NCBI RefSeq assembly: GCF_004122095.1
Contig: NZ_SAWZ01000001.1
Span: forward strand, 124,001-188,000
DNA: 64,000 nucleotides
Origin: Pseudoxanthomonas composti
GTDB lineage: Bacteria; Pseudomonadota; Gammaproteobacteria; Xanthomonadales; Xanthomonadaceae
Direction of reading: 5' to 3'
Each line of letters starts with the position of its first letter. Position 1 is the first letter of the stretch. Made by a program: the position numbers and the translations under genes. The notes under the pieces were generated by a model. The model saw only the letters and a list, made by a program, of their open reading frames with translations. It searched no databases and was not told the DNA's origin. Positions 7,478-16,572 of this stretch are shown here, piece by piece.

Positions 7478-8959
7478 ATGTCCGTTCGCAACAACACCAA
7501 GACCCTGCTGATGACGTTCGGCGCCGCCCTGGCGCTGTCGGCCTGCGGCGGTGGCGCAGACCGCGTCGCCTCGCCGGGCGAAGGCGCGTTCCCGCCGGCG
7601 CCGACCCCCACCCCGACGCCCACGCCGACCCCGACCCCCACGCCGAGCCCGTCGCCGGGCACCCCGGCGGCCGACTGCCCGACCGGCACGGCCAACGTGG
7701 GCACCGTGGCCAATGGCACCCTGCGTGCGTGCCAGCTGCCCAGCCTGGTGACCGGCAACCTGGTGCTGCCCAAGCGCAGCGGCACGGTCTACTCCATCAG
7801 CGGCCGCGTCAACGTCGGCACCGATGCCGGCGGCAACATCAACGCACCGGTCAGCGGTTCCCAGCAGGGCATCCTGACCATCGAGCCGGGCGTGACCGTC
7901 TACGCCTCCTCGGGCAACGACTACCTGGTGGTCAACCGTGGTTCGCAGCTGTACGCCAACGGCACGGCGACCAGCCCGATCATCTTCACCGCCCGCCAGG
8001 ACGTGGAAGGCACCATCGCCGACAAGACCAATGCCATGGGCCTGTGGGGCGGCATCGTGATGCTGGGCCGCGCGCCGATCAACAACTGCCAGGGCACCGC
8101 GGTCTCCGGCACGCCGGAATGCCAGGCGCTGGTGGAAGGCACCGAGGGCTTCTACGGCGGCAACGCGCCGGCCGACAACAGCGGCTCGCTGACCTATGCG
8201 CAGGTGAAGTACTCCGGCTTCACCATCTCGCCCAACAACGAACTGCAGGCCATCACCTTCGGCGGCGTCGGCAACGGCACCCGCATCGAGTACGTGCAGA
8301 CGCACAACAGCTCCGATGACGGCATCGAGTGGTTCGGCGGCACGGTCAATGCCAAGCACATGGTCATCACCGGCGCGGACGACGACTCCTTCGACACCGA
8401 CGCGGGCTGGAGCGGCGGCATCCAGTACGGCATCGTGATCCAGCGCGCCGGTGGCGGCGACCGCACCAACGAGTGGAGCGCGCTGAACCGCACCCCGGCA
8501 TCGATGCCGAAGGTGGCCAACATCACCTACGTGGGCAACGCCCTGCGTGGCGCGATGATCTTCCTCAACCAGGGCACCAACGCCTCGTTCTACAACAGCG
8601 TGTTCACCCGCCCGGCCGGCGGCACCGGCGATGGCCTGGTGTGCTTCAACATGGATACGGCCAACGCCGCGACCACCGCCACGTTCCACTCGGTCTTCTT
8701 CGCCTGCCCGACCGCGTTCGGCAACACCACGGCGCAGAACCTGTTCAACGCCGGCACCAACAACCTCTCCAACGGCACCTCGACGCTGACCAACGTCTTC
8801 ATCAACGGTGCCAACGAAGCCGCGCGCCCGGCCTACGGCAACCTGAAGGCCACGTACTCGTTCTTCGACCAGGTCGACTACATCGGCGGCGTGCGCAACG
8901 CCAACGACACCTGGTGGCAGGGCTGGACCTGCGGCCTGCAGGCCGATCGCCCCTGCTGA
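7478..8959 (+). CDS. secreted right-handed beta-helix lipoprotein
   Basis: 493 residues. ATG 7478 has GGAG 10 nt upstream; a TTG two codons earlier is too close to it. The signal peptide ends in a lipobox L20-S-A-C23. Residues about 42-60 are a Thr-Pro/Ser-Pro repeat linker, then a ~430-residue domain of repeated short beta-strand turns (such as ITFGGVGNGTRIEYVQTHNS and DDGIEWFGGTVNAKHMVITG) typical of parallel beta-helix surface proteins. Two cysteine pairs are conserved in style (CQGTAVSGTPEC; CGLQADRPC at the end). Followed at 9047 by a TonB-dependent receptor on the same strand, a pairing I recall from xanthomonads and Bacteroidetes. Function unknown; a surface substrate-binding partner of the receptor, or a cargo of the nearby secretion system, is an inference. 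Confidence 0.85.
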   Translation: MSVRNNTKTLLMTFGAALALSACGGGADRVASPGEGAFPPAPTPTPTPTPTPTPTPSPSPGTPAADCPTGTANVGTVANGTLRACQLPSLVTGNLVLPKRSGTVYSISGRVNVGTDAGGNINAPVSGSQQGILTIEPGVTVYASSGNDYLVVNRGSQLYANGTATSPIIFTARQDVEGTIADKTNAMGLWGGIVMLGRAPINNCQGTAVSGTPECQALVEGTEGFYGGNAPADNSGSLTYAQVKYSGFTISPNNELQAITFGGVGNGTRIEYVQTHNSSDDGIEWFGGTVNAKHMVITGADDDSFDTDAGWSGGIQYGIVIQRAGGGDRTNEWSALNRTPASMPKVANITYVGNALRGAMIFLNQGTNASFYNSVFTRPAGGTGDGLVCFNMDTANAATTATFHSVFFACPTAFGNTTAQNLFNAGTNNLSNGTSTLTNVFINGANEAARPAYGNLKATYSFFDQVDYIGGVRNANDTWWQGWTCGLQADRPC

Positions 8960-8971
8960 TGCGGCACCCGG

Positions 8972-8998
8972 CGCCGGGGCGGATCCTTCGCCCCGGCG
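8972..8998 (+). terminator. GC-rich hairpin between the lipoprotein and TonB-receptor genes
   Basis: A perfect 10-bp stem CGCCGGGGCG/CGCCCCGGCG (8972-8981 with 8989-8998) with a 7-nt loop begins 13 bp after the lipoprotein stop. Only TTGT follows, so termination is probably partial and the receptor may be expressed at a lower level from the same transcript. Confidence 0.5.
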
Positions 8999-9046
8999 TT
9001 GTCGTGTCCTACCACCCACAGCTTCAGCGGACTCTGGTCACCCCCC

Positions 9047-11677
9047 ATGCGCAACGCTTCCCACGCTCCCACGCTCCACACCGGCCTGTTCCTGGCCATC
9101 TCCGCCCTGCTTGCGCCCAGCGCAGCACTGGCACAGAACACCGCTGATGCCGGCCCGGCCGTCGATCAGCCCACCCAGCTCGACCAGATCACCGTGCGCG
9201 GTGAATTCATCCCGGCCCCGATGGCGCAGACCTCGGAAGTGGCCTCCTTCATCACGCGCGAGGATATCCAGCGCACCGGCGACAGCGACGCGGCCGCGGC
9301 GCTGACCCGGGTCACCGGCCTGAGCCTGATGCGCGGCAAGTACGTGTACGTGCGCGGCCTGGGCGAGCGCTATTCCTCCGCCTTGTTCAATGGCTCGCCG
9401 CTGCCCAGCCCGGAGCCGATGCAGCGCGTGGTGCCGCTGGACCTGTTCCCCAGCGAGGTGCTGCAGCAGGTCACGGTGCAGAAGACCTACTCGGCAGATT
9501 ATCCCGGCGAGTTCGGCGGCGGCGTGATCGACCTGAAGTCGCTGGACATCCCGGACGAGCCCTTCCTCAACCTCACCCTCGGCGGTGGCGGCAACAGCAA
9601 GACCACCGGCGAGAAGGGCCTGACCTACTACGGCTCGGAAGACGACAAGTGGGGCATGGACGATGGCACCCGCAAGATCCCGGTCGCGCTCAAGGACGCC
9701 ATGGCCACCGGCCAGCGCGTGGACCTGGGCAACTTCTCGCGGGAAGACATCCGCCGCATCGGACGCAGCATGAACGATGCGAACCTGTACCTGCTGCAGG
9801 AAAACGACAGCATCAACCCGGACTTCAAGGCCGGCGCCAGCGCGGGCTATGGCATGGACATCGGCCAGGCGCGCCTGGGCGTGGTGGCCGTGGCCAAGTT
9901 CGACAACCAGTGGCGCACGCGCTTTGGCGAGCAGCAGGATGCGATCTTCACTGGCGACACGGTGTCCTACAACTCCGATTACGACTTCCTGGCCACCCGC
10001 AACCAGGTGCGCAGCAACGGCATGCTGGGCCTGGGCTGGGAATACGGCAACCACAAGATCGGCTGGACCACGCTGTACGTGCAGGACACGCTCAAGGAAA
10101 CCCGCAGCCGCAGCGGCCGCGACGAGCTGGCCGGCATGGACGTGCGCGACGATTTCACCGAGTGGTACGAGCGCCAGCTGGTGGACAACCAGCTGCGCGG
10201 CTCGCACAGCTTCGGCGAGTACCAGGACCTGAAGATCGACTGGCGTGGCTCGGTGGCGCGCGCCAGCCGCGACGTGCCCTACCAGACCGGCATTCGCTAC
10301 GAGAACGTCGAGGGCTACTGGGCCCATGACGCCTCGCGCGTGCAGAACTACACGCGCTTCAGCGGCGTGGAAGACCAGATCGCCAGCGGTGGCGTGGATG
10401 TCACCTGGCGCCTGCCGATCGACCGCGAGCTGACGCTGAAGGCCGGCCTGGCCTATTCGGACAACGACCGCAGCGCCTGGAGCCGCGAGTTCCGCCTGCT
10501 GGCGCTGGATAGCCCGCTGCCGTTCTACAACCAGTTCCAGCGCGTGGACTACCTGTTCTCGGACTACAACCTCAGCAACGACCTGCTGCGCCTGCGCGAG
10601 ACCACCGGTGCATTCGGCGCGGCCGCCTACGACGCCACGCTCAAGACCAAGGCGGCCTACGTCCAGGCCGAAGGGGAGATCGTGCCGGCCCTGCGCGCCA
10701 CCCTGGGCCTGCGTTACGAGGACGCCACCCAGGCCGTGCACCCGTATGACATTTTCACGGGCGCGCGCGAGCCCTCGCCCGCGCCGCTGCGCAACGACTA
10801 CCTGCTGCCGGCGCTGACCGTCACCTGGAACTTCGACGACAACCGCCAGATCCGCTTCGGCGCGTCCAAGACCATCGCCCGCCCGCAGTTCCGCGAAATG
10901 GCGCCGCAGCAGTACCAGGACCCGGATATCGACCGCCAGTTCTTCGGCAACCCGTTCCTGGTGGACAGCGAGCTGGTGAACTTCGACACGCGCTTGGAAT
11001 GGTTCTTCGGCGAAGGCGAGTACTTCGCCGCCGGCGCCTTCTACAAGCAGATCGATCGGCCGATCGAGGCGCTGGTGAACGATGCGCCGGGCGGCGGCAT
11101 CATCCAGACCTACATCAATGCGCCGGAGGCCACGCTCTACGGCGCGGAGATCGAGGCCAAGAAATACTTCGACCTGCCGGTCCAGGCCAGATGGTGGGGC
11201 GACAACCGCCTGTTCGTGTCGGGCAACTACACCTACACCAGCTCCGAGGTCAGCGCCTCGGCGGGCGACACCGTGCACCCGTACGGCTTTGCCGACCCGG
11301 TGGATGCCACGCTGTTCGTGCGCGACGGCAGCCGCCTGCAGGGCCAGTCCGACCACATCGCCAACCTGCAGTTCGGCATCGAGAGCCAGGCCACCAAGTC
11401 CCAGGCCACGCTGGTGGCCAACTTCGTGGGCGACCGCATCTCGGCCCGCGGCCGCCCCGGCCAGCCGGACTACATCGACCACCCGGGCACCACGCTGGAC
11501 CTGGTGATCAACAAGGGCTTCAACATCTCCGGCACCGAGATGCAGTGGTCCTTCTCCGCGCGCAACCTGCTGGACACCAAGTACCAGGAGTTCCAGGAGC
11601 GCGGTGGCCAGAAGGCCTATCTGTACCGCTACGAGCCGGGCGTCACCTACGACATGAGCCTCACCGCGCGCTTCTGA
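9047..11677 (+). CDS. TonB-dependent outer-membrane receptor
   Basis: 876 residues. ATG 9047 gives a signal peptide (cleavage after SAALAQ); a TTG 16 codons upstream is in frame but implausible. The TonB box region is DQITVRG, followed by the plug domain (EVASFITREDIQRTGDSDAA, then GLSLMRGKYVYVRGLGERYS) and a large 22-strand barrel ending in the aromatic C-terminus YDMSLTARF. Such receptors import siderophores, vitamins or carbohydrates using proton motive force. No substrate can be read from the sequence. The plug motif YVRGLGERYSSALFNGSPLP belongs to the subgroup commonly paired with beta-helix proteins. A strong terminator follows at 11710. Confidence 0.95.
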   Translation: MRNASHAPTLHTGLFLAISALLAPSAALAQNTADAGPAVDQPTQLDQITVRGEFIPAPMAQTSEVASFITREDIQRTGDSDAAAALTRVTGLSLMRGKYVYVRGLGERYSSALFNGSPLPSPEPMQRVVPLDLFPSEVLQQVTVQKTYSADYPGEFGGGVIDLKSLDIPDEPFLNLTLGGGGNSKTTGEKGLTYYGSEDDKWGMDDGTRKIPVALKDAMATGQRVDLGNFSREDIRRIGRSMNDANLYLLQENDSINPDFKAGASAGYGMDIGQARLGVVAVAKFDNQWRTRFGEQQDAIFTGDTVSYNSDYDFLATRNQVRSNGMLGLGWEYGNHKIGWTTLYVQDTLKETRSRSGRDELAGMDVRDDFTEWYERQLVDNQLRGSHSFGEYQDLKIDWRGSVARASRDVPYQTGIRYENVEGYWAHDASRVQNYTRFSGVEDQIASGGVDVTWRLPIDRELTLKAGLAYSDNDRSAWSREFRLLALDSPLPFYNQFQRVDYLFSDYNLSNDLLRLRETTGAFGAAAYDATLKTKAAYVQAEGEIVPALRATLGLRYEDATQAVHPYDIFTGAREPSPAPLRNDYLLPALTVTWNFDDNRQIRFGASKTIARPQFREMAPQQYQDPDIDRQFFGNPFLVDSELVNFDTRLEWFFGEGEYFAAGAFYKQIDRPIEALVNDAPGGGIIQTYINAPEATLYGAEIEAKKYFDLPVQARWWGDNRLFVSGNYTYTSSEVSASAGDTVHPYGFADPVDATLFVRDGSRLQGQSDHIANLQFGIESQATKSQATLVANFVGDRISARGRPGQPDYIDHPGTTLDLVINKGFNISGTEMQWSFSARNLLDTKYQEFQERGGQKAYLYRYEPGVTYDMSLTARF

Positions 11678-11709
11678 TCCGCGCGGCGGCAGGCGCTTGC
11701 GGCACGCCC

Positions 11710-11739
11710 AGTCCGGTCCTTCGGGGCCGGACTTTTTTT
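11710..11739 (+). terminator. Rho-independent terminator of the TonB-receptor gene
   Basis: A 10-bp stem (11710-11719 with 11724-11733, one G-T pair) is closed by a TTCG tetraloop and followed by seven Ts (11733-11739), starting about 30 bp after the receptor stop codon. Confidence 0.95.
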
Positions 11740-11767
11740 GGGTCTTCCGATTGCCCAAGACAGCGCC

Positions 11768-12139
11768 GTAGGGTGGATGGCGCTTTTCCATCCACCATCG
11801 CCGCGGAAGGGACGTCGGGGGCATGTCGCCGTCGCAGGCTCGGGCGCCGCGGACCTCTTGGTGGACAAGCTTCGCGTTGTCCACCCTACGTGGGGTGGAT
11901 GGCGCTTTTCCATCCACCATCGCCGCGGAAGGGGCAACACGCGCATGTCGGCGTCTCACGTTCGGCCGCGGCGGGCGTCTTGGTGGACACGCTTCGCGTT
12001 GTCCACCCTACGTGGGGTGGATGGCGCTTTCCCATCCACCATCGCCGCGGGAGGGGCAACGCGGGCCATGTCGGCGTCCCACGTTTGGTCGCTGCGGGCG
12101 TCTTGGTGGACAAGCTTCGCGTTGTCCACCCTACGTGGG
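11768..12139. repeat. three tandem 122-bp units of paired GTAG-type palindromes (BIME-like)
   Basis: Units start at 11768, 11890 and 12012, and a truncated fourth starts at 12135, giving periods of 122, 122 and 123 bp. Each unit has a palindrome of type a (GGTGGATGG...CCATCCACC, e.g. 11772-11796), a variable spacer of ~60 bp, and an inverted palindrome of type b (GGTGGACAA...TTGTCCACC, e.g. 11860-11885) ending in CTAC. The GTAG head at 11768 and the CTAC ends mark repetitive extragenic palindromes of the kind mobilised by REP-associated transposases. The head of units 2 and 3 has decayed to GTGG. The array fills the space between the TonB-receptor terminator and the type II secretion operon. 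Frames running through it are not genes. Confidence 0.9.
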
Positions 12140-12231
12140 AACATTGTGACAACTGGCCGCAGGTGTCTCTGTACGGTCACATTTCTGTCGCATCCTGCCC
12201 GCGTCCACCGGATCCATCACGCGGAGTCGAC

Positions 12232-13026
12232 GTGCCCAGCCTTTCACGCCTGCCGCTGCCGACCTGGCCGAGCAAGGAGCGCCTGCGTGTCGTGGCCGAG
12301 GTGGCGTTGCTGCTGGCGTTGGCGCTGCAGGCGGCGCGCCTGCTGTGGCTGGCGCTGGCGCCGATCGGCCCGATCGGCGTGCCCGCTGCGGCGGGGTCCG
12401 CGCAACACGCGCAGCGTCTTCGCGGGGAGCTGCTGTTCGCTGAGGCGACGATTCCGGCCGCGAGCCTGGAGGGCTACACCCTGCACGGCGTGCGCACCGG
12501 CGTGGGCGGCGGCAGCGCCATCATCGCCGGGCCGGACAAGCTGCAGCGTGCGTATCGTCGTGGCGATGCGCTCGCCCCGGGGCTGCGGCTGGAGCGGATC
12601 CAGGCCGATCACGTCATGATCAGCAGCGGCGCAAGCCAACGGCGCCTGGACCTCGACACCACTGCATCGGCCAACACCGCCGCACCAGCCGCGCTCGCAT
12701 CCACACCGCAGCTGGCTGCCAACGTCCCCGCCGCAGCACCGACCAACGCCGATGTCTCGCCGGCTCAGCTGTTGGACCAGGCCGGGCTGCGTGCCAACAC
12801 GCGCGACGGCAAGGTCGATGGCTACACCCTCATGCCGCGCGGCGACGACGCCCTGCTGCGCCAGGCCGGACTGCAGCCCGGCGATGTGCTCACCAGCGTC
12901 AACGGCCTGGCCCTGGATGCCGAGCATCTGCAGGAAGTCCAGGCGCAGCTGCGCGACGGCGGGCAAGCCCGCATCACCTATCAACGCGACGGCCAGAGCC
13001 GCGTCCTCACCCTGAAGGCCCCATGA
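12232..13026 (+). CDS. gspC: type II secretion protein C (inner-membrane clamp with PDZ domain)
   Basis: 264 residues from GTG 12232, with GGAG 5 nt upstream. Order: short cytoplasmic N-terminus, one membrane helix (about 22-42, VAEVALLLALALQAARLLWL), a homology region (about 65-140, ATIPAASLEGYTLHGV and following), an Ala/Thr-rich linker (~145-180), and a C-terminal PDZ domain (about 190-264, including LQPGDVLTSVNGLAL). GspC connects the inner-membrane platform to the secretin and helps select substrates. First gene of the gspC-N operon; its stop overlaps the gspD start (ATGA). The presence of a PDZ-containing GspC and a GspN suggests the xcs-like rather than the xps-like system of xanthomonads. 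Confidence 0.92.
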   Translation: MPSLSRLPLPTWPSKERLRVVAEVALLLALALQAARLLWLALAPIGPIGVPAAAGSAQHAQRLRGELLFAEATIPAASLEGYTLHGVRTGVGGGSAIIAGPDKLQRAYRRGDALAPGLRLERIQADHVMISSGASQRRLDLDTTASANTAAPAALASTPQLAANVPAAAPTNADVSPAQLLDQAGLRANTRDGKVDGYTLMPRGDDALLRQAGLQPGDVLTSVNGLALDAEHLQEVQAQLRDGGQARITYQRDGQSRVLTLKAP

Positions 13027-15089
13027 TCGCGAACCGCTTCAAGGGCGTGCTGCTCGCCGGCGCGCTGCTGTCCGCTGCCCCGCTGCCCGTGCCGGCGCAG
13101 CAGCAGAACGCCATGCGCCTGCAGAACGCCGACATCAAGGCCTTCATCGAGGACGTGGCGCGTTCCACCGGCACCACCTTCATCGTCGACCCGCGCGTGC
13201 AGGGCACGGTCAACATCAGCCGCGACCAGTCCATGGACGAGGCCGACCTGCTGGGCACGCTGCTGGCCGTGCTGCGCGCCAACGGATTGATGGCCGTGCC
13301 GGCCGGGCCGGCGACCTACCGGGTGATCCCCGACGACACCGGCGCGCAGCAGCCCGGCGCGGCAGGCGGGGCACAGGGCTTTGCCACGCAGATCCTGCCG
13401 ATGCAGCGGGTGGATGCGCGCGTGGCGGCCGAGACGCTCAAGCCGCTGGTCGGCCGCGGCGGGGTCATCACTGCCACCGCGCAGGGCAACAGCCTGCTGA
13501 TCGCCGACTACGCCGACAACATCCGCCGCATCCGCGGGCTGGTGGCGCAGATCGACCAGGATCGCGCCAGCATCGACACGGTCACCCTGCGCAACACCTC
13601 CGCGCGCGAGCTGGCCAACACGCTCAACGGCATCTACGCCAACGGCGGGCAGCGCAACGCGCTGCTGTCGATCCTGCCGGTGGAGAGCAGCAACTCGCTG
13701 GTGATCCGTGGCGATGGCAGCCAGGTACAACAGGTGGCGAAGATGGCCCGCGACCTGGACCAGCGCGCCGAGCGCCGCGGCGATGTCAGCGTGGTGCGCC
13801 TGCAGCACGCCAGTGCCGAACAACTGCTGCCGGTGCTGCAGCGCCTGGTGGGGCAGTCCGGCGATGCTGGCCAGGCCGGGGACAACGCACAGGCTGGCGG
13901 CAGCGCCGTGGCAAGCGCGGGCGGCAGCGGCGATGTCGCCCGCGATGCCCAGGTCATCACCCCCGCTGGCGGCAAGCGCCCGACCATCGTGCGCTACCCC
14001 GGCTCCAACGCGCTGGTCATCAGCGCCGACCCGGACACCCAGCGCGTGCTGATGGATGTGATCCGCCAGCTGGACGTGCATCGCGAGCAGGTGCTGGTGG
14101 AGGCCATCGTGGTGGAGATCTCCGACAGCGCCGCCAAGCGCCTGGGCGTGCAGCTGATCGCCGCCGGGCGCAACGGCAACGCGCCGCTGCTGGCCACCCA
14201 GTACGCCGGCGCGCCGGTGGGCATCAATGCGCTGGCCGGCGCGGTGGCGGGCAGCCGCGGCAACAACCGCAACGACGACGATGAGGAAGGCGACTCGGCG
14301 CTGGAGCTGGCCCGCAATGCCGCCGCGCAGTCGCTGCTGGGGTTGAGCGGCAGCCTGATCGGCCTGGGCGGCCAGACCGACGACCACGTCTTCGGCATGA
14401 TCATCGACGCGGTCAAGAGCGACACCGGCTCCAACCTGCTCTCCACCCCGTCGATCATGACCCTGGACAACGAGGAGGCCAGCATCCTGGTCGGCCAGGA
14501 AGTGCCGATCACCACCGGCGAGGTGCTGGGCAACGCCAACGACAACCCCTTCCGCACCATCCAGCGCAAGGACGTGGGCATCCAGCTGCAGGTCACCCCA
14601 CAGATCAACAGCGCCGGCGGCATCACCTTGAAGATCAAGCAGGAGGTCTCGGCCATCGCCGGCCCGGTCAGCAGCGGCTCGAGCGAGCTGATCCTCAACA
14701 AGCGCGAGATCGAGACCCGCGTGGTGGCCGCCAACGGCGCCATCGTCGCGCTGGGCGGCCTGCTGGACCAGAACGAGCGCGGCACGGTGGAGAAGGTGCC
14801 GCTGCTGGGCGACATCCCCGGCCTGGGGGTGCTGTTCCGGCACAAGTCGCGCGAGCGCGAGAAGACCAACCTGATGGTGTTCCTGCGTCCGACCATCATC
14901 GGCAACGAGGTCGATGCCCAGCGCATGACCGCCGCGCGCTACGACAGCATCCGCAGCCAGCAGCTGCGCGATGGCAGCGGCGAAGCCGCACTGGATGCGT
15001 TGGTGCGCGACTACCTGCGCACCAACCCGCCGGTGGCGCCGCCCGTCGGTGCGACGGCGCCCGCCACCACGCAACCGCGGACGCCCTGA
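13023..15089 (+). CDS. gspD: type II secretion outer-membrane secretin
   Basis: 688 residues with a signal peptide cleaved near VPAQ. N0 domain (NAMRLQNADIKAFIEDVARS) is followed by N1-N3 KH-like domains with two Ala/Gly/Gln- and Asp-rich insertions (about residues 280-310 and 410-430). The secretin barrel then begins with VLVEAIVVEISDSAAKRLGV and contains the signatures VGQEVPITTGEV and VPLLGDIPGLGVLFR. GspD multimers form the gated pore through which folded exoproteins leave the periplasm. Start overlaps gspC by 4 nt. No pilotin gene (gspS) is present nearby, so assembly may rely on a protein encoded elsewhere. Confidence 0.97.
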   Translation: MIANRFKGVLLAGALLSAAPLPVPAQQQNAMRLQNADIKAFIEDVARSTGTTFIVDPRVQGTVNISRDQSMDEADLLGTLLAVLRANGLMAVPAGPATYRVIPDDTGAQQPGAAGGAQGFATQILPMQRVDARVAAETLKPLVGRGGVITATAQGNSLLIADYADNIRRIRGLVAQIDQDRASIDTVTLRNTSARELANTLNGIYANGGQRNALLSILPVESSNSLVIRGDGSQVQQVAKMARDLDQRAERRGDVSVVRLQHASAEQLLPVLQRLVGQSGDAGQAGDNAQAGGSAVASAGGSGDVARDAQVITPAGGKRPTIVRYPGSNALVISADPDTQRVLMDVIRQLDVHREQVLVEAIVVEISDSAAKRLGVQLIAAGRNGNAPLLATQYAGAPVGINALAGAVAGSRGNNRNDDDEEGDSALELARNAAAQSLLGLSGSLIGLGGQTDDHVFGMIIDAVKSDTGSNLLSTPSIMTLDNEEASILVGQEVPITTGEVLGNANDNPFRTIQRKDVGIQLQVTPQINSAGGITLKIKQEVSAIAGPVSSGSSELILNKREIETRVVAANGAIVALGGLLDQNERGTVEKVPLLGDIPGLGVLFRHKSREREKTNLMVFLRPTIIGNEVDAQRMTAARYDSIRSQQLRDGSGEAALDALVRDYLRTNPPVAPPVGATAPATTQPRTP

Positions 15090-15090
15090 C

Positions 15091-16572
15091 ATGAACCAGT
15101 TCGGCGCCCTGCTCGCCTATCCCTTCGCCAAGCGCCATGGGGTGTTGCTGCTCGATGCCGGCGAGCCTTCGCGCGCGGCCCTGCGCGAGGGCGGCGATGC
15201 CGCCGCGCTGGCCGAGGTGCGGCGCGTGGCCGGCTGCGCGCTGGAAGTCGAGGTGATGCCGCGGGCCGTGTTCGATCGCCGGCTGTCGGAGATCTATGCC
15301 GATGCGGCGGGGCTGGACGAGACCGCCGGGATCGACCAGCTGGAGCGGCATGGCACGCTGGATGCGCTGGTGGAGGACATCCCGGCCACCGCCGACCTGC
15401 TGGAAAGCCAGGACGATGCGCCGATCATCCGCCTGATCAATGGCGTGATCGCCGAGGCCGCGCGCCTGGGCGCCTCGGATGTGCATATCGAGCCATTCGA
15501 GAACACCTTGAAGGTGCGTTTTCGCGTGGACGGCATGATGCGCGAGGCGGTGACCCTGCCCAGTCGCATCGCGCCGCTGCTGGTCTCGCGCGTGAAGGTG
15601 ATGGCGCGGCTGGACATCGCCGAGAAGCGCGTGCCGCAGGACGGTCGCGTGTCGCTGGCGATGGGCGCCAAGGTGCTGGACGTGCGCGTGTCCACCCTGC
15701 CCACCCGCGGTGGCGAGCGCGTGGTGCTGCGCATCCTGGACAAGGAACAGGGCGCGCTGTCGCTGGCCCAGCTGGGCATGCCGCCGCCGGTGCTGACCGC
15801 GCTGCACAAGGCGCTGGCCCAGCCCAACGGCATCATCCTGGTGACCGGGCCGACCGGCTCGGGCAAGACCACCTCGCTGTATGCGGGGCTGGGCCTGCTC
15901 AACGACGGCGCGCGCAACATCCTCACCGTCGAGGACCCGGTGGAATACGCGGTGGAGGGCGTGGGCCAGACCCAGGTCAACAGCCGCGTGGGCATGACCT
16001 TCGCCGCCGGCCTGCGCGCGATCCTGCGCCAGGACCCTGACGTGGTGATGGTGGGCGAGATTCGCGACGTGGAAACCGCGCAGATCGCGGTGCAGGCCAG
16101 CCTGACCGGCCACTTGGTGCTGTCCACCGTGCACACCAACGATGCCGCCGGCGCCATCACTCGCCTGCGCGACATGGGCATCGAGCCCTTCCTGCTGGCC
16201 TCCAGCCTGCGCCTGATCCTGGCCCAGCGCCTGGTGCGTCGCCTGTGCCCGCACTGTCGCGCGCCGCGCGTGGAGGGCGAGACGGTGGCCGGCACCGGTT
16301 TCGACGTGCCGCAGTATCGGGCCGTGGGCTGCAGCGCCTGCCACCACACCGGCTACGCCGGCCGCATCGGCCTGTACGAGGCGATCACCGTCGATGAGGG
16401 CCTGCGCCGCCTGATCGGCGAGAACGCCGATGAGGATGCCCTGGCGGCGCACGCCTTCGCGCAGTCGCAGCGCCTGGCCGCTGCCGCGCGCGCGGCGGTG
16501 GCCAGCGGCCTGACCACGCTGGAGGAAGCGCTGCGCGTGACCCGACAGGAGGACGCCGATGCCGACGTTTGA
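15091..16572 (+). CDS. gspE: type II secretion ATPase
   Basis: 493 residues; ATG 15091 is one base after the gspD stop. After an N1E-like region of ~100 residues come Walker A GPTGSGKT (253-260), Asp box, Walker B DPDVVMVGEIRD (315-326) and His box. A tetracysteine zinc motif (CPHC, then CSACHHTGYAGR) is present near residues 385-425. GspE hexamers power pseudopilus assembly from the cytoplasm. All catalytic motifs are intact. The reading frame overlaps gspF by 14 nt. Confidence 0.97.
   Translation: MNQFGALLAYPFAKRHGVLLLDAGEPSRAALREGGDAAALAEVRRVAGCALEVEVMPRAVFDRRLSEIYADAAGLDETAGIDQLERHGTLDALVEDIPATADLLESQDDAPIIRLINGVIAEAARLGASDVHIEPFENTLKVRFRVDGMMREAVTLPSRIAPLLVSRVKVMARLDIAEKRVPQDGRVSLAMGAKVLDVRVSTLPTRGGERVVLRILDKEQGALSLAQLGMPPPVLTALHKALAQPNGIILVTGPTGSGKTTSLYAGLGLLNDGARNILTVEDPVEYAVEGVGQTQVNSRVGMTFAAGLRAILRQDPDVVMVGEIRDVETAQIAVQASLTGHLVLSTVHTNDAAGAITRLRDMGIEPFLLASSLRLILAQRLVRRLCPHCRAPRVEGETVAGTGFDVPQYRAVGCSACHHTGYAGRIGLYEAITVDEGLRRLIGENADEDALAAHAFAQSQRLAAAARAAVASGLTTLEEALRVTRQEDADADV

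Noticed and set aside
7593-7660. Phase-variable microsatellite in the lipoprotein gene
   Set aside because: The Thr-Pro repeat is encoded by varied codons (ACC/ACG, CCC/CCG) and is not a pure short DNA repeat. It is more likely a simple linker.
9038-11959. A 973-codon frame antisense to the TonB receptor
   Set aside because: Composition is His/Val/Ala/Gly-rich with no domain, typical of the mirror frame of GC-rich genes. The receptor on the plus strand is unambiguous.
11768-12139. CRISPR array
   Set aside because: Repeat units are 122 bp with internal palindromes and similar spacers, and there are no cas genes. It does not fit a CRISPR layout.
12144-12180. Possible Crp/Clp-binding site before gspC (TGTGAC ... 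GTCACA)
   Set aside because: The half-sites are 25 bp apart rather than 6, so they do not form a Crp-type site. No better promoter signal could be defined there.
11738-12619. Open frames crossing the 122-bp repeat array
   Set aside because: They translate palindromic repeats repeatedly (same peptide three times) and overlap gspC in another frame. Not genes.
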